64,000 nt of DNA from Taeniopygia guttata (lineage: Eukaryota > Chordata > Aves > Passeriformes > Estrildidae): contig NC_133027.1 of assembly GCF_048771995.1 (NCBI RefSeq), positions 65,099,501-65,163,500 on the forward strand, in the 5' to 3' direction. The translations under genes were made by a program, and so were the position numbers. Below, piece by piece: positions 34,947 through 46,800 of the stretch. A model generated the notes under the pieces. The model was not told the DNA's origin and searched no databases. It saw only the letters and a program-made list of their open reading frames with translations. The number at the start of each line of letters is the position of its first letter. Position 1 is the stretch's first letter.

Positions 34947-35643
34947 AAGTGTGTTGGAAGTTTTTCACAAACAGGATGGGGCTGCTGGGATACATTCCTT
35001 GAGCTTTATTGCGGCATCAGTCTCATTACATGGTTGAGACTATTGAAAGACGGCAACAGCTCACGTCTTGCCAGCAGCAGCCAAAGATTTCTTTGTTACA
35101 GAGCATTTAAAAAACTTTCTAGCCAATACCTTATTGCTGAAACTTACAGATAATTGTTCTAGCCAATCACTAAAAGTACGTATACACCTGCTGCACACAA
35201 TGCTTGCTTGTGTGCTATTAACAAAACACAGTACTACATTATCAAGCTTAAGGCCTTCCACTATCTTGCAAAGCATATTTTTCTGCAGTCTTAAGGTCTA
35301 TCTTAGCCAAGCCTAAAACTCAAAACTATTGTTTCATGTCCTTACTTGCTGCGCTATTGTAACTTTTCTACTTTCTGACTCTGTAGCTGCAGGTAGCTCT
35401 AACATCTCTGCTCTTTCTGTTTCTGAGGCCTGCTTCCACAGCTTCCTGAAAGTCTTCTTACCTATACTATTTCCCACAATTCCCCTCTTGGTACAACTAC
35501 AAAGAAGCTCTCTTAACTTTGTCGCTTATTAACTACTATTTCCCACAAATAAGCTCCTCAAGCATGGAATTATAAAGCCTTTCCACCTATGGAGTCCCAA
35601 GAATCAGTCTAAGTGCCAGAAAGTTACAACCTCATCCTAACCA
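34947..35643 (-). mobile_element. Probable solo LTR of an endogenous retrovirus (ERVK-like), minus strand
   Basis: A fossil of about 700 bases. It is bracketed by the direct repeat CAGTGAATA (34939-34947 and 35642-35650), consistent with a 6-base target duplication GTGAAT as used by beta-retrovirus-like elements. Read on the minus strand it begins TGGTT and carries AATAAA (35005-35010 on the + strand) about 60 bases from its end, as expected for R-U5. No internal retroviral genes flank it, so it looks like a solo LTR. The exact 3' edge does not end in canonical CA, so the boundary may be off by a few bases. Family is a guess from structure. It is inactive. Confidence 0.5.
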
Positions 35644-35650
35644 GTGAATA

Positions 35651-36437
35651 GTTGTGACAGGGAGATAAAGGGCGACATGAACGAAGGCTGACCACCCATG
35701 GTTCCACCATGCCATCAGATCACCAGCTGGAGGACTTCTGCAGAGTTACTTGGTGCACCTTCTTTCTGGGCCATGAGAAATGTATGAAACACAGAGCATC
35801 TTCACAGGACCATGAAGACCACAGTCATTTAAACAGCAAGGCAGCTAGAAGAGCTCATCTTTCCTAGGCAAGAAAAAACATGTTCCTGTGGGGAACACAT
35901 CATTCAAAAACTATTGACTTCAGTGGGAGTTAATCTTCTAAATATCCCTACTTTCAGAGTGCCTTAAATACTTTCATGTACTTATGTTTGTAGTATCCAT
36001 GTGAAACAGGGAAGGGCACTAATCCAGTTTGTAAAAGTATTCAGAGGTGTTTGTAAAGATGTAAAATCCCCTTTGAACTAAATGATTCCTAGGATTACAC
36101 AGAAAACTTGTGGGCAATGCAAGGAACTGGATTTTGATTTCTATGATTTCAGAACCTCAAATACTAGACTGCTGTGATGCTGCCTATCACACAAAAATAA
36201 TTGTCAAAAATACATGAATGCCAAAGTCTTCCTTTGCAATAAAGATAATGGCAGAGTCTATATCACAGTCAACAGGTTCCGTGGTTAAAGATCAGACTGT
36301 AAGTGCCAAGTTATTTTAAGGGAAAAATATCCATTCTGGCAAGCTCTGTTTGAAAATATGCAGGAAGTTACAGAACAGCTGGTTCAGCAACAGAAAGTCA
36401 GACCTAGTGTCAGCCCTAATATGACTAAAGACCATTC
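35651..36437. other. Intergenic DNA, nothing recognised
   Basis: AT-rich sequence between the probable LTR and the poly-T run. I see no gene, repeat family or clear motif. Confidence 0.5.
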
Positions 36438-36464
36438 TTTTTTTTTTTTTTTTTTTTTTTTTTT
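36438..36464. repeat. T27 homopolymer
   Basis: An uninterrupted run of 27 T, ending about 20 bases before the SINE. Confidence 0.95.
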
Positions 36465-36485
36465 CCTACTTGAAAGAAAACACCA

Positions 36486-36622
36486 AAATTAACTTAGTTA
36501 GAACATGGTGCCAATAATGCCAAGGTTGTGGTTTTGACCCCAGCATGGGCCATTCACTTGAGAGTTAGACTTGATGATCCTTGTGGGTCCCTCTCAACTC
36601 AGAATATTCTGTTATTCTATTC
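36486..36622 (+). mobile_element. SINE with tRNA-Ile-like head and CR1-like tail (TguSINE1 type)
   Basis: The head resembles tRNA-Ile: a worn A box (TTAACTTAGTTAG at 36489), ACATGGTGCCAATAATGCCA at the anticodon arm, a B box GGTTTTGACCC (36530-36540), and the acceptor end GGGCCA. It then runs straight into a CR1 tail: 'gagttagacttgatgatcct', 'tgtgggtccctctcaactca', 'gaatattctgttattctatt'. This head-plus-tail order is that of TguSINE1, described from zebra finch. The tRNA part has a short deletion near the A box and cannot be a working tRNA. It was probably mobilised by CR1 machinery through the shared tail. Confidence 0.88.
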
Positions 36623-37272
36623 TATACTATTGGGGGGAAAAGCAGCAAGATTTTTCACTTTTTTTTTTTTCCCAGAAAAGTGTGTTCTGTGTTTCAGCAG
36701 AAAATGTCAATTCATTTACTTCTCAGGCCAGAAAAATGTAGACACTCAACCTACAGCTTGAGATGTGCTAAGCACTGTTATGTCTTGACATTTTACCTCT
36801 GTTGTAATTTAAAAACAGATTGTTATTAATGACACTATTATGTATGAAGGTAGTTGAATGAAGCAGCAGCACTTTTGACTGTGCTGAACCTTATGTTAGG
36901 GTGAAATTAGTTTTGTTATTCTCTGCTACCTTGCACAGTCCTTGGCTCCTCAGGCACAGAGAATTATATAACTAAAGAAGAGCTGTGACTCCTGTAAAAA
37001 AACCTGTAGTCCACAGAAAATGTGCAGGAAATGCCTGTTTTTCCTACTGAGGAAATGTTTTCTGGAAGTTAATTATATGTGGTATTATTATCTGTATTAT
37101 AAAGGATATCTATAGTAAAAGGAATAATTTTTCTCTGGCTGCTGGAACCTCATAATGTTGTTTCACATCCCTACCACTGTCTTGTGTAGAATTCTTCTCT
37201 CTGTCCTGACATAAATGTTAGTTATCAGAATAAATATAGACACGAATACCAAATGGCTTGAAGTTTACTCAC

Positions 37273-37298
37273 AAAAAAAAAAAAAAAAAAAAAAAAAA
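37273..37298. repeat. A26 homopolymer
   Basis: An uninterrupted run of 26 A. I see no SINE or processed transcript body immediately 5' of it. Confidence 0.95.
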
Positions 37299-38092
37299 GC
37301 ATTATCTGCAAAACACTCAAAGTACACCAGTAGTGAGAGGATTTAAATCAGTACTTCCTTATTATACTTACAACTTCCTTGGTCAGAGACAAGAAAGTTG
37401 AAAAAAACTACTTCACAACACAGTGCTTCTTGTGCTCACATAGCATTGTGCTTCCTTGCACTGGTAAATTTTTTTGTATTTTAGAGACAAGAGAGCCACT
37501 CCAGCCAACATGCTGCTAACCAGGAACCAATTTCACCCTCCCAGTCTGCACATGCCACTGCCCACCTCCTGGAGGAGTGCACTGAACCTCGGCATAAGTG
37601 GGCTGCTCCTGTCTGGGGGCAGCCCAGCAGAGCTGGGTGCAGACCCTGGCACACACCTCACTGCCAGCAGCCTGATTTTGGTGACACCCCTCTTTACCTC
37701 CCAAGCAGCTGCACAGCTGTCAGCAGTGCAGAGTCTCCTCTCAGACTGTCCTAAAGACTGCACCTGTAAGGGAGCAGCAGCTTCCCTCCAGCATCCATGG
37801 ACTCCTGATCCTGCGAACAACAGGGCCCTGCCCTGTCACAGTTCCCTTCAATAACTTGTTGCTTGGACAGCTTCAGAATCCCTCCAGGCTCTCCAGCATG
37901 CCAGGAAGGCAAAGGCAAGCCACGAAAGCAGCAGGCAGGATGTGCCAACAGTGCAAATTATAACAAGAGAGGCAAGATACAGAAAAAATCCAGTTTAGAA
38001 TTATGGTAATAAGAAAGAGACTTCTCCCCAGCAACTCAGGCACTTCACTGAAGATTGTGCATTGCACTAAGCATGATGTCTAGAAACCACAT

Positions 38093-38131
38093 ATTACAAT
38101 ACTGAATGTTACAATGCTGAATGTTGCAGGG
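38093..38131. repeat. Short tandem, 15-base period
   Basis: TTACAATACTGAATG is followed directly by TTACAATGCTGAATG and the start of a third unit TTGCAGG. Confidence 0.75.
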
Positions 38132-38289
38132 CATGAATCCTATTTGTCTCCATATCCCATGGAGCCCTGTCAGAAGTGCAGAATTTTGCAGCCGTGTGGT
38201 GACCAGCAACTCTCTGCAGGAAGCAGACAGGAGAAGAAAACAGACCACATGAAAGCATCTTGTGAGTTGCCGAAAGAATACATGTGCTT

Positions 38290-38331
38290 GAAAACAAGAA
38301 AAGTTGTTGGAAAACAACTTGTCTTGTTTTC
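38290..38331. repeat. 19-bp hairpin with GGAA tetraloop
   Basis: The left arm GAAAACAAGAAAAGTTGTT (38290-38308) and right arm AACAACTTGTCTTGTTTTC (38313-38331) pair at 18 of 19 positions. The one mismatch is A38300 against G38321. The 4-base loop GGAA fits the GNRA tetraloop pattern. No transcript is evident around it. Confidence 0.9.
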
Positions 38332-41300
38332 GAAACTTTATTTTATTTCTGTCAGCATTTCAAATGCTGCCATTAGATACCTTATCCATGATCTTTCCAG
38401 ACAAACCTGAAGAGGCAAAAAGCCTTGCTTTCCTCTTGAACTTCTGCATCTCCTCAAAGGTGAAGTCGTGGAGAAACAATGTGACAGTCCTCTGGTTTCT
38501 TGACACTCACACCTTGACCATCCAAGGAAGTCTCTGTGGGTGAACAGTGAATTTTAGACCTGATGAAGTTTTCCTATACAGCTAGCTCAACCCTCTGATT
38601 TTCTTTCACTTTTGTTTCTAGGACGAGCTTAGCTCTCCACTCCTCACCTGATCTGCTAAAATCAGCAGAGCACAAAACAAATGTAGAAGTTGAAAATCTG
38701 ATTTCCCAAGGGTGAAGCTTGTTACATGTGTACATGAGTACACACGCCAGTGACAGAAGATAACTGGTAGAAATGCAGATGTTTGTGATGCTCGCTGATA
38801 TTTTTAACAATTTGCTTTTACACTATTAATAAAACTAATAAAAACTTTTGCACAACAGGAAAACCAAACCAGTAGGGACATGACTTGAGAAGAGTACAGA
38901 AATAGAAGGTTTCTTGAGGTGAGATTAGTCAGGTAATGGGCAAGTGGCAGCATACCCGCCCAGGAATGACAGCAAAGCCCAGGGGACCATATAAAGGCAA
39001 TAATAGTAAAACACTTGTTGGGCAGGGTTAAACATGAAGAGCCAATTTTTAAAAGAGAAACCTCTACCTAATATATGTTCAGAGGTTTTGTAGAGAGTTT
39101 CATGAACATATACACAACCCAGGCAGCCAAGCAACTGGCTCCGAAGCAGGCAGCCTCAGCAGTAAGACTCCAGCTTTGGTCTACCTGAAAATTCCCCACT
39201 TTCCCATGTGATTTGCCAGAAAGAGGTGTTACTATGACTGGAAACAAGTTTATGCATTTTTTCCATTCCCTTAAAGTCACATTGTTGCTCTTGTGCTACT
39301 GCCACTTGTCAGTAACATGCCATAAGAGAGGGGGAAGTACAAAATATCATTATTCCATTTCCACGGCATTGTTAATGTGAGGTGTAAGTCAGCTCAAATT
39401 GGCACACTTGCTACCTTTGCCATTATTTTAGACAATACCACAGCATCAATCAAGCTGAAAACTTCTCAGATATTTTCCTATGTTTTAGCATGGTACCAAC
39501 AGTATAGTGTTATGGGACTGTAACTTCTCTCTCTAGGCAGATGGCAAGACAACACACAAAGCATTATAATGATCAGTGTGGGGTGTTGTTAAGATATGAA
39601 TTATAGCTCCTGAAGCATAAAATCTTTTTTTTTTTTTTTTAACAGATTTTATAATTTTGAACTGCATTATGAATGTACGTTTTCAGTGTGGGCTCATCAA
39701 AATTACCAGAAATTAAGAATATGCTTAGCTATTACTTTTGAGGTTGATATGATCATGTGTCACCCCTCTAGCTTTGTCTACATCTAGCTGTTTTCTCTCA
39801 TGGAAGCCCTGTCAAGATGAGTCCTCTGACATATGTTTTCAAGTGTTGCAACACATGCTGTGAAGCAACTTCAAATCAAATGGAATTGAAACTGTACCTT
39901 TGAGCAGGCTCTTTCAGACCAAATATCCAACATGAGATTAGAAACTTTATTTATTTTCAGCACTGAATACCAATTTTAATAGGACTCTATCATACATCTG
40001 GAACAGGATGTAGTTGCCTAAATCAGGGAAGCAGGTACATTTTGGGTACTGAGGGTATCCTGCCTGGTCTTCATCTGCCACTGCAAAAGAGATTTCAGGT
40101 CTCCCTGTAACACATAGGTCTCCCTATACCTGTTCTTGCAAGTGTCCTGGATGCTCAAGGAAAGGGTACCAGAGTGTCTGATATTATCAACTATCAGAGT
40201 GCTGTGTATAGACATCTCTGTCCTTTTAGGAAGTGATGTATTTTTCTCCTGAAAATTCTTGGCTGAGGTGCAGCAAATCGCACACGCTCTTTCACATAAA
40301 CTAAAAACTGCCATCAAAATGAGTGCAGATCCTGCATCAGTGTTTAGATGTCCACTCCTTGGCTGACTTGAAACTAGCTAATTTGCATGCTCCTAGCAAG
40401 GTAGTAATGAAAATGCCCCAAAAAGCAAACCACCTGACTATCTGCGGACCACACAGAGTTTCTATTCCCTCAGACATACTGCTATAGGCATCTCAGGTAC
40501 CTCAGATATAGGTCTCGATGACACCACAGGATAGTATAACCCTGTCACAGTGAGTGCCTAGCTCTGGCTGTGCTGTGTGGAGAAAGCCATACATGTGTCA
40601 TGTCCCTGTCTATGTTTCTGAGGTCTGTGTAACTCACAGTGCTGTCCCACTGTGGCTGCAGTGCCACCCGGCCTCGCAGCAACCCATTCTCATGACTCTG
40701 GTAGCAGAAATCTTCCCCCTTGCCTGCACAAACCACCCTGCTATTGTATGGAGATTTTTGCTTCCTTGAAGCAGCCATGGTAGGCCAGTTTGGAAGCCAG
40801 GATACCAGACTTAAAAGGTTAATGATCTATCCATTATGCTAAATCCTATGCAGCAGCACTAATTCTTCCTATTCAATCATCCTTTTCCCAAGAGCTTGGG
40901 AAAATGCAAGAGACATGTAAGGCTACTGATTTATTGCTGTCATGCAAAAGGTCAGACTAAGGAAGACCAGACACCAGAGTCTGTTGCCCTATAAACTTAG
41001 TATATGACAAGCTGTCTGTTAGTCTGTCTTCAGAACATCCTTTGACAAACAGACACTATAAAAATAATACTTGGAGACTTTCAGTAACTTGTACTTCACT
41101 TTTCTGGGTTTTTTCCCAAAGAAAACGAGAAAATAGGTCCTATCACCATCCAGCATCACATGTTCACTCTGAAATGGAAGCTAAGATACTCTGATTTACC
41201 ATATCAGCTACTTACACATCACATCTCCATGAGGGGTGAACTGACTAAAGTTATCACAGAAGGTAACTCGACAGTAAGACCGTAGAAAAGATTTCTGTTA

Positions 41301-43723
41301 TAAAGTCAGAAACTCAGACTATAAAAAATCAGTAATAAATATTGCAATAAACTGGCATATCACTCATTTTTAAGCTCCAAACTAGAGTTTAGGACTGCTG
41401 AGAACACAAACATCAGTGTACACACAGCAGTAGAAAAATGTGCGCTTATATGGTATATTTTTGAATATAAAAACATATATGTATGTAATGTAGCTGTGCA
41501 CTTAAGATATATGAGCATACATATTCTCTACAAGCTGAGAGACACAAAAGAACCTAAGCCACCACTTCTGAGCTTCTCTCTGTAGGAGAGTTATCTTCTG
41601 ACAGCAAGATAAATGAAGTGGCAGCTGTGTTCATTCTCTAGCGCTCATGCTTGTTTAGAAGTCTGATTAATGATGAGTGCTTTACTTTGCCTAATTTCTC
41701 TCACAAGCCTTTATATGCTGCTCAGAGCCCAATGTAAACTTTATGCGCAGATGCACCCACACAATAAAATTATTCCATATTGAAAATTACTTTAGTTTCA
41801 TTTCAAAGTGAGTCCCCCAAGGACCTTATTGGTAGGGATGGAATATCTTGATCTGCCTTGACTTCAAGCTTGGGTTCACAGGACATCCACAAAATTTGCA
41901 ATATTGCAGTAAAAATGTGCAGTAGATATTAAAAGGAAATTATGACATCCAGTTGCTATTTTGGTACATTTTTAAATTCATTTGGACATTTTGGAAAAAG
42001 AGAGAAAGATGCAAGAGCACTGATAAAGGAAAAATACCTTTCATATTGGAAGTCCATCCTGTGAAAATTTATCTATCTAAACAAAGTAAGAATCTCTAGC
42101 CTTTCCCTTAACACTCCTTCTGACTGAGAAAATTATTCCATCCCAGAAAAAAGTATGAAGCGTCATGACATGAGTCTTTTAAAGGAAAAATAAATGATGG
42201 GGTCCTGCTGTGTTCTTATAATGATTTCTAACTACATGTCCACTATCATCTGAATAAATATTTTATGAGATGGAAGTAATTGATAAAATGGCATCATGTG
42301 GGATCATCAGAAGGAGTTTCAACACATCTTTGTGGACTGGTTTATTGCAACTTTTGCTCTGAGAAAGAGCCAAGTGAGTGAACTCTGCATGAGTAGTAAA
42401 CAGCTGGAGAAGCTTAGAAGTAGCCTGTGGTCACAGAGTGGGTAACAGGAAAAAACCACTTGGTCATAGAGACAAATGCACATAGTAGGGCAGATGTGAA
42501 CTCAGCAGATTCACTGGCTTTCAGCAAATCCAGCAGAAATCAGGAATAACTCTCAAATTAACATTTAAACTTCTAAGAAAGGGAAGCTTATTAGTCAAAA
42601 ATTAAAGCATCTTCTATGTGGAAAGCAAACATGAAAAACAAATTAATGGATAGTTCTTCACATCATAATAGCAAAGAAGAGAAGCCAGCCTAGAACACAT
42701 ATCCATTCTCTCCATTTAAGTTGTTCTTTCTTCTTCAGAGAGATGAATACTACCATCTATTTGGCAGGCCACTGCTGAGACCTGCAAAGGGCTTGTACAT
42801 CCTCATCAATTCACTAATTAGACATTAATTTTTAGACTAATCTTACTCAGACCTACAACTTCAGCTTTGACTGTATATTTTCTCTTTGTTTAGTACTTAA
42901 TTTTAAATGTAAGCTGATGCATTTAGTGCAAATTTTCTAAGCAATACTGCTCTCTAAGTCAATAATACAGCAACTCTTTCAGCAGGTTTTTTAAAATTAG
43001 AGCTAGCATAATAAGAAAACACAAATAAGAATTGTCCTTAAATGCTTTGAGATTCTTGCAGCAAATATAAACTTAGTATTTATTTTCCTACGGCACCAAT
43101 GTGTTTTGTATTTTTCTGCAGAGATGAATTGTTGACATTTTAGGAAATAGATTTAATAGAATTTATAGTGACTGAAGTATTTATGCTATCAAGCATTTAT
43201 GTGGTCATATTGATTTATTTACCTTTGCACAGAAAACAAATAGCATCAATGCTTTGTTCCTTCAGAAGTTAACAGTATGAGTTATAGCTAATGCTTTCAA
43301 AATTATACCATTATGGCTTCTTTATAGGCTATTTGTTTCTTTATTCCATTTTCTCAAGCAACAAAATACTTGTAAAAATTTGATTTCAAAGGTTAATAGT
43401 CTGATACTGGAGTTAAGAAGGAAAGATGAAAGTAACAGAAGCTTTATTCAGAAGTTATGGGATTTGTTTATTTTCTGGACAACTATAATAGAAGCAAAAT
43501 TTCTTTTTAGTTTGTTGCTGCTACTGTACATGCAGACTTATCCTCTGAAAAACAGGGTGGTGATTCCTATAGATAATTTCTAGTTGGTAGCCTCATTAAA
43601 TTTTTGCCGTGTAAACTTCACCATACTCACACATTCACCGTATTCCTGCTTCTGGAGCTTTAAAATCACTGTCTACTTCCATGGGTTTCAAGGGACTTGT
43701 GTGCATCATAGTAACAATTATTC

Positions 43724-43806
43724 ACAGACTCACAGAATAAGCTGAGTTGGAAGGGACCCAAAAGGGTCACTGAGACCAGCTCCCAGCCCTGCACAGCACC
43801 ATTCCC
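43724..43806 (-). mobile_element. CR1 LINE 3' end, antisense
   Basis: It starts 'cagactcacagaataagctg' and continues 'agttggaagggacccaaaag', 'gaccagctcccagccctgca', 'cagcacc', the reverse complement of a CR1 3' end common in passerine DNA. Weaker similarity may go on to about 43870. Confidence 0.85.
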
Positions 43807-46800
43807 GAGATGATGGGAAGTGCCATGTCACATCACCTGTGCATACTCCTGCTCCACTTGGAAGCATTTTTTCTACTGTTAGGACAAAATCCTGCCTTTA
43901 GGGATTTCTCCTTCCTTAGCAAAACACTGCTAGAGTGACACCGCTCCCTCTTACATACGTGCCATGTCTGCCATTTTCACAGGGGAAGTTATTCATTATT
44001 AATATGGAAAAAGCCTTCTCCATCCATTTGAGTAACTGTTTCAGCTGTCTCTTATGATTTATTAAGCATTTGCAATGTTTCTCCTTTCCTTTGTTACATT
44101 GTCATAACAGGGTGGTAGGACTTTGAAAAGGACATTTTCCATTCTGTTCCCAAGGGGAGGTAACAGAGCACTGTAACAGTAAAACTGTTGAATGCTTGAC
44201 TTCTTTAAAAACAGTTTCTTGAGTATGACCATATTTTGCACATCTAATTTCTAGGTGGCAGTACTGCCTGGGCTGAGCAGACCGTGTTAGGCCACAGTCT
44301 GAAGGGCGATCCCCACAGCAAGCACACTGTCAGTACAATTCTGGACATGTCACACCTACCTGTGCTACGGCCATTGCATTTACCTGCCTGCAGGGAACTC
44401 TGCCCTGTCTGTGGCTGCCCCAGTCTTACTGCCCATGTTACAAAGAGTCCTGACAATATGAGTTATCCAGATCCAGGCTTATCTGATTTCAAAGACATGA
44501 CTGACTTTGGGAACTCAATAATTATGCCTGTCTTTCTTGCTGTCTGCAGCACTAATAACACAAAGATCTTCCAAACTGAGTTGCAGTCCTTTGCCTTAGG
44601 AAGACACTTAAAATAGGTGTTTTTTTCAAAATGTAAACACGTGAACTGATGACTGAAAATCAGACTTTTTGAAGCTCAGGCATGTTAGCCAGGCAGATGT
44701 GGTACTAACATCAAGCATTAACAAACCAGCAGGTGTTCAAAAATAATTTGTGAACGTAGAGTAAGCCCACAAATTCAGATGTCTGATCTAAACCCAGATG
44801 AGATTGCATCACTCCCCTACTTCTCAGACCAGGAATGATGCATATAGCTGCAGAGGAGATAGCTGAGACACCTGTCTGTGGTTTCTAGGCCAAGTGCCAT
44901 AGTATGAAGGACAGGTAGGACTTCTAGAACCCAGACAGGAATAGATTTCCATCCTGTTCCAGGTGCTTGCTAGACTCATTTCTGTCCTACAAGGCTGTGT
45001 ATTAAGGTTATGAATGTTTCTGATAAGCAATTTAAGCAGTCTGTTTGCAGGAGAGGCACGTTTTTTAGCATATCATCACCGTCATGATTTTCTGAAGGTT
45101 CATGAGAGACCTCTTGGGAGTTACACAGTTACACTTAATTTTTCCTTAACTCAGAGGCAAACTTCCTCTTGCAGGTTATTGGGCTCAAACACTTCCCAGA
45201 GCACTTTCTGCTTCAGTGAGCGCCCTGGGTCAAGCTCAGTTGGGGATAGTGCTGATTGTTATGGCTGATACTTCTCAGTCAGTTAGGTTTTTTTCCATCT
45301 GGGTGAACTCACTTTGGATTTGGTTTTACAAATCAAGAGTTGTCTTGGCTCTGCTCAGTGGTTTTGGTCAGATGTTCTGGGTTCTATTAAAATCAGGATT
45401 TGTGAATACACCACTCAAAATAGCTCTGCACCTGTGACTCAGGAGGGTGGAACAATAACTTCTACATCCATGTTTTGGTAGTATCAGTAGACTGACTCAG
45501 ATCAAGACCACATGCCACATCCTCCTACATGTAACATGATGGAAAATCATAACTACTCTTTGAATTAGATATAAGGAAAAGCTCTGTTAAAGGTATTAAC
45601 AAGTATCATCAATGGAAGGCTTACCATGCTTTCCTGGGGTGTAAGTCTTATAATAAGCAGTTTAATTTTAAAGGGATTGTGAAAAGAAGGACATATGGAG
45701 TATTCAGAAGAATATGGAGGGGTTTTTTTTTTTTCTGTGAAGAGACATTTATTTTGTGATTTCGCTGTCAAAAAGATCAAGAAAACATGTAACACATAGC
45801 AAAACCTATGTGCTAGGAACCTCAGCATTAGGAAAAGGCTGATTTTACTGCTCCATCTAGAGTTAGGGTTCCAAAAGCCACAAAGCCTAGAGCTCCAGGG
45901 ACACTGGAGGGAGTCTCTTGAATAGACTCCCTTCAGTTAACCCACGGCACAGTGCAGTTGAGGTTCAGCAGGTGGGACCATCTTGTTTGACACCAATATT
46001 CTGATTTCTTTGGAAGGGGACAGGAACACAGAAAGATGTATATGCCCATATTCAACTTTTTCACTGCAGGCAACCTATATGTAAAGTATCTCTACACATG
46101 TTGGCTTTTCATATATGTTTGTTCTTGGTCATGTTTGCATTTATCAGAAGCACTTTGTAAGAGACAAAAGGCAAAGCATTTGCAAAAGATCCAACTGAAC
46201 TATCTCCAGGGTTTAGAATATGAACTACTGTCATTAATTTGAGCTTGAACTATAGGTAATGCAGCTGTGTAGATGTGTTCTTAATCACAGTTGTGTATAA
46301 GAATGGTTTTATATTGATGCTGGTTGTTTTACCTCTGAGTTAAGACTACTTATTTGGTTTAGTCAATCAATCTACAAAGAGCAAAAAGCAATTTTTGAGG
46401 TGTTTCAGTTCACTGCGAGCAAAAGCAGGACTTTCTGGGCTATTTATTTTTCCAAAATTCTGAAAAATAACTTTGTTTAAATGAGATCTATTAAACTCTT
46501 TATCCAAGGTCTTAAAGAAATACAAGCATCTAATCCTTTTCTTTCAGCCTATGAGTAAAAAAAGTGTGCTGTTCTGCATACCTTGAAAATTGCGAACTTT
46601 TATATAATCTTATATAGTAAATGATAGAAATATTTTAGGAAACAAGAGTATGAAGAATCACTTTCACAAGAGGCACTTTATGGGGGAAGATGAATAACTG
46701 CAGTTACACTGAAACTACTGCAGCATGAGGAATAACCTATAAAGTCTGTCTGGAGGAACATGAATCATCACTCAAAACTCTCTTCCATAACACTCATAAC

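Larger units (their letters stand above)
36623..43723. other. Intergenic DNA, no gene recognised
   Basis: AT-rich. It contains an A26 run (37273-37298), a GC-richer patch at 37.5-37.9 kb with overlapping spurious frames on both strands, a 15-base-period tandem (about 38093-38131), a 19-bp hairpin (38290-38331) and a T16 run (39625-39640). I found no conserved protein signal. Confidence 0.5.

Noticed and set aside
36486-36556. A tRNA-Ile gene
   Set aside because: The tRNA-like part has a worn A box with a deletion, cannot fold into a full cloverleaf, and continues into a CR1 tail. It is a SINE head.
37474-37854. 126-codon open frame on the + strand
   Set aside because: Overlapping open frames on the other strand, GC-richer composition, and no recognisable domain or splice context. 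Looks like a compositional effect.
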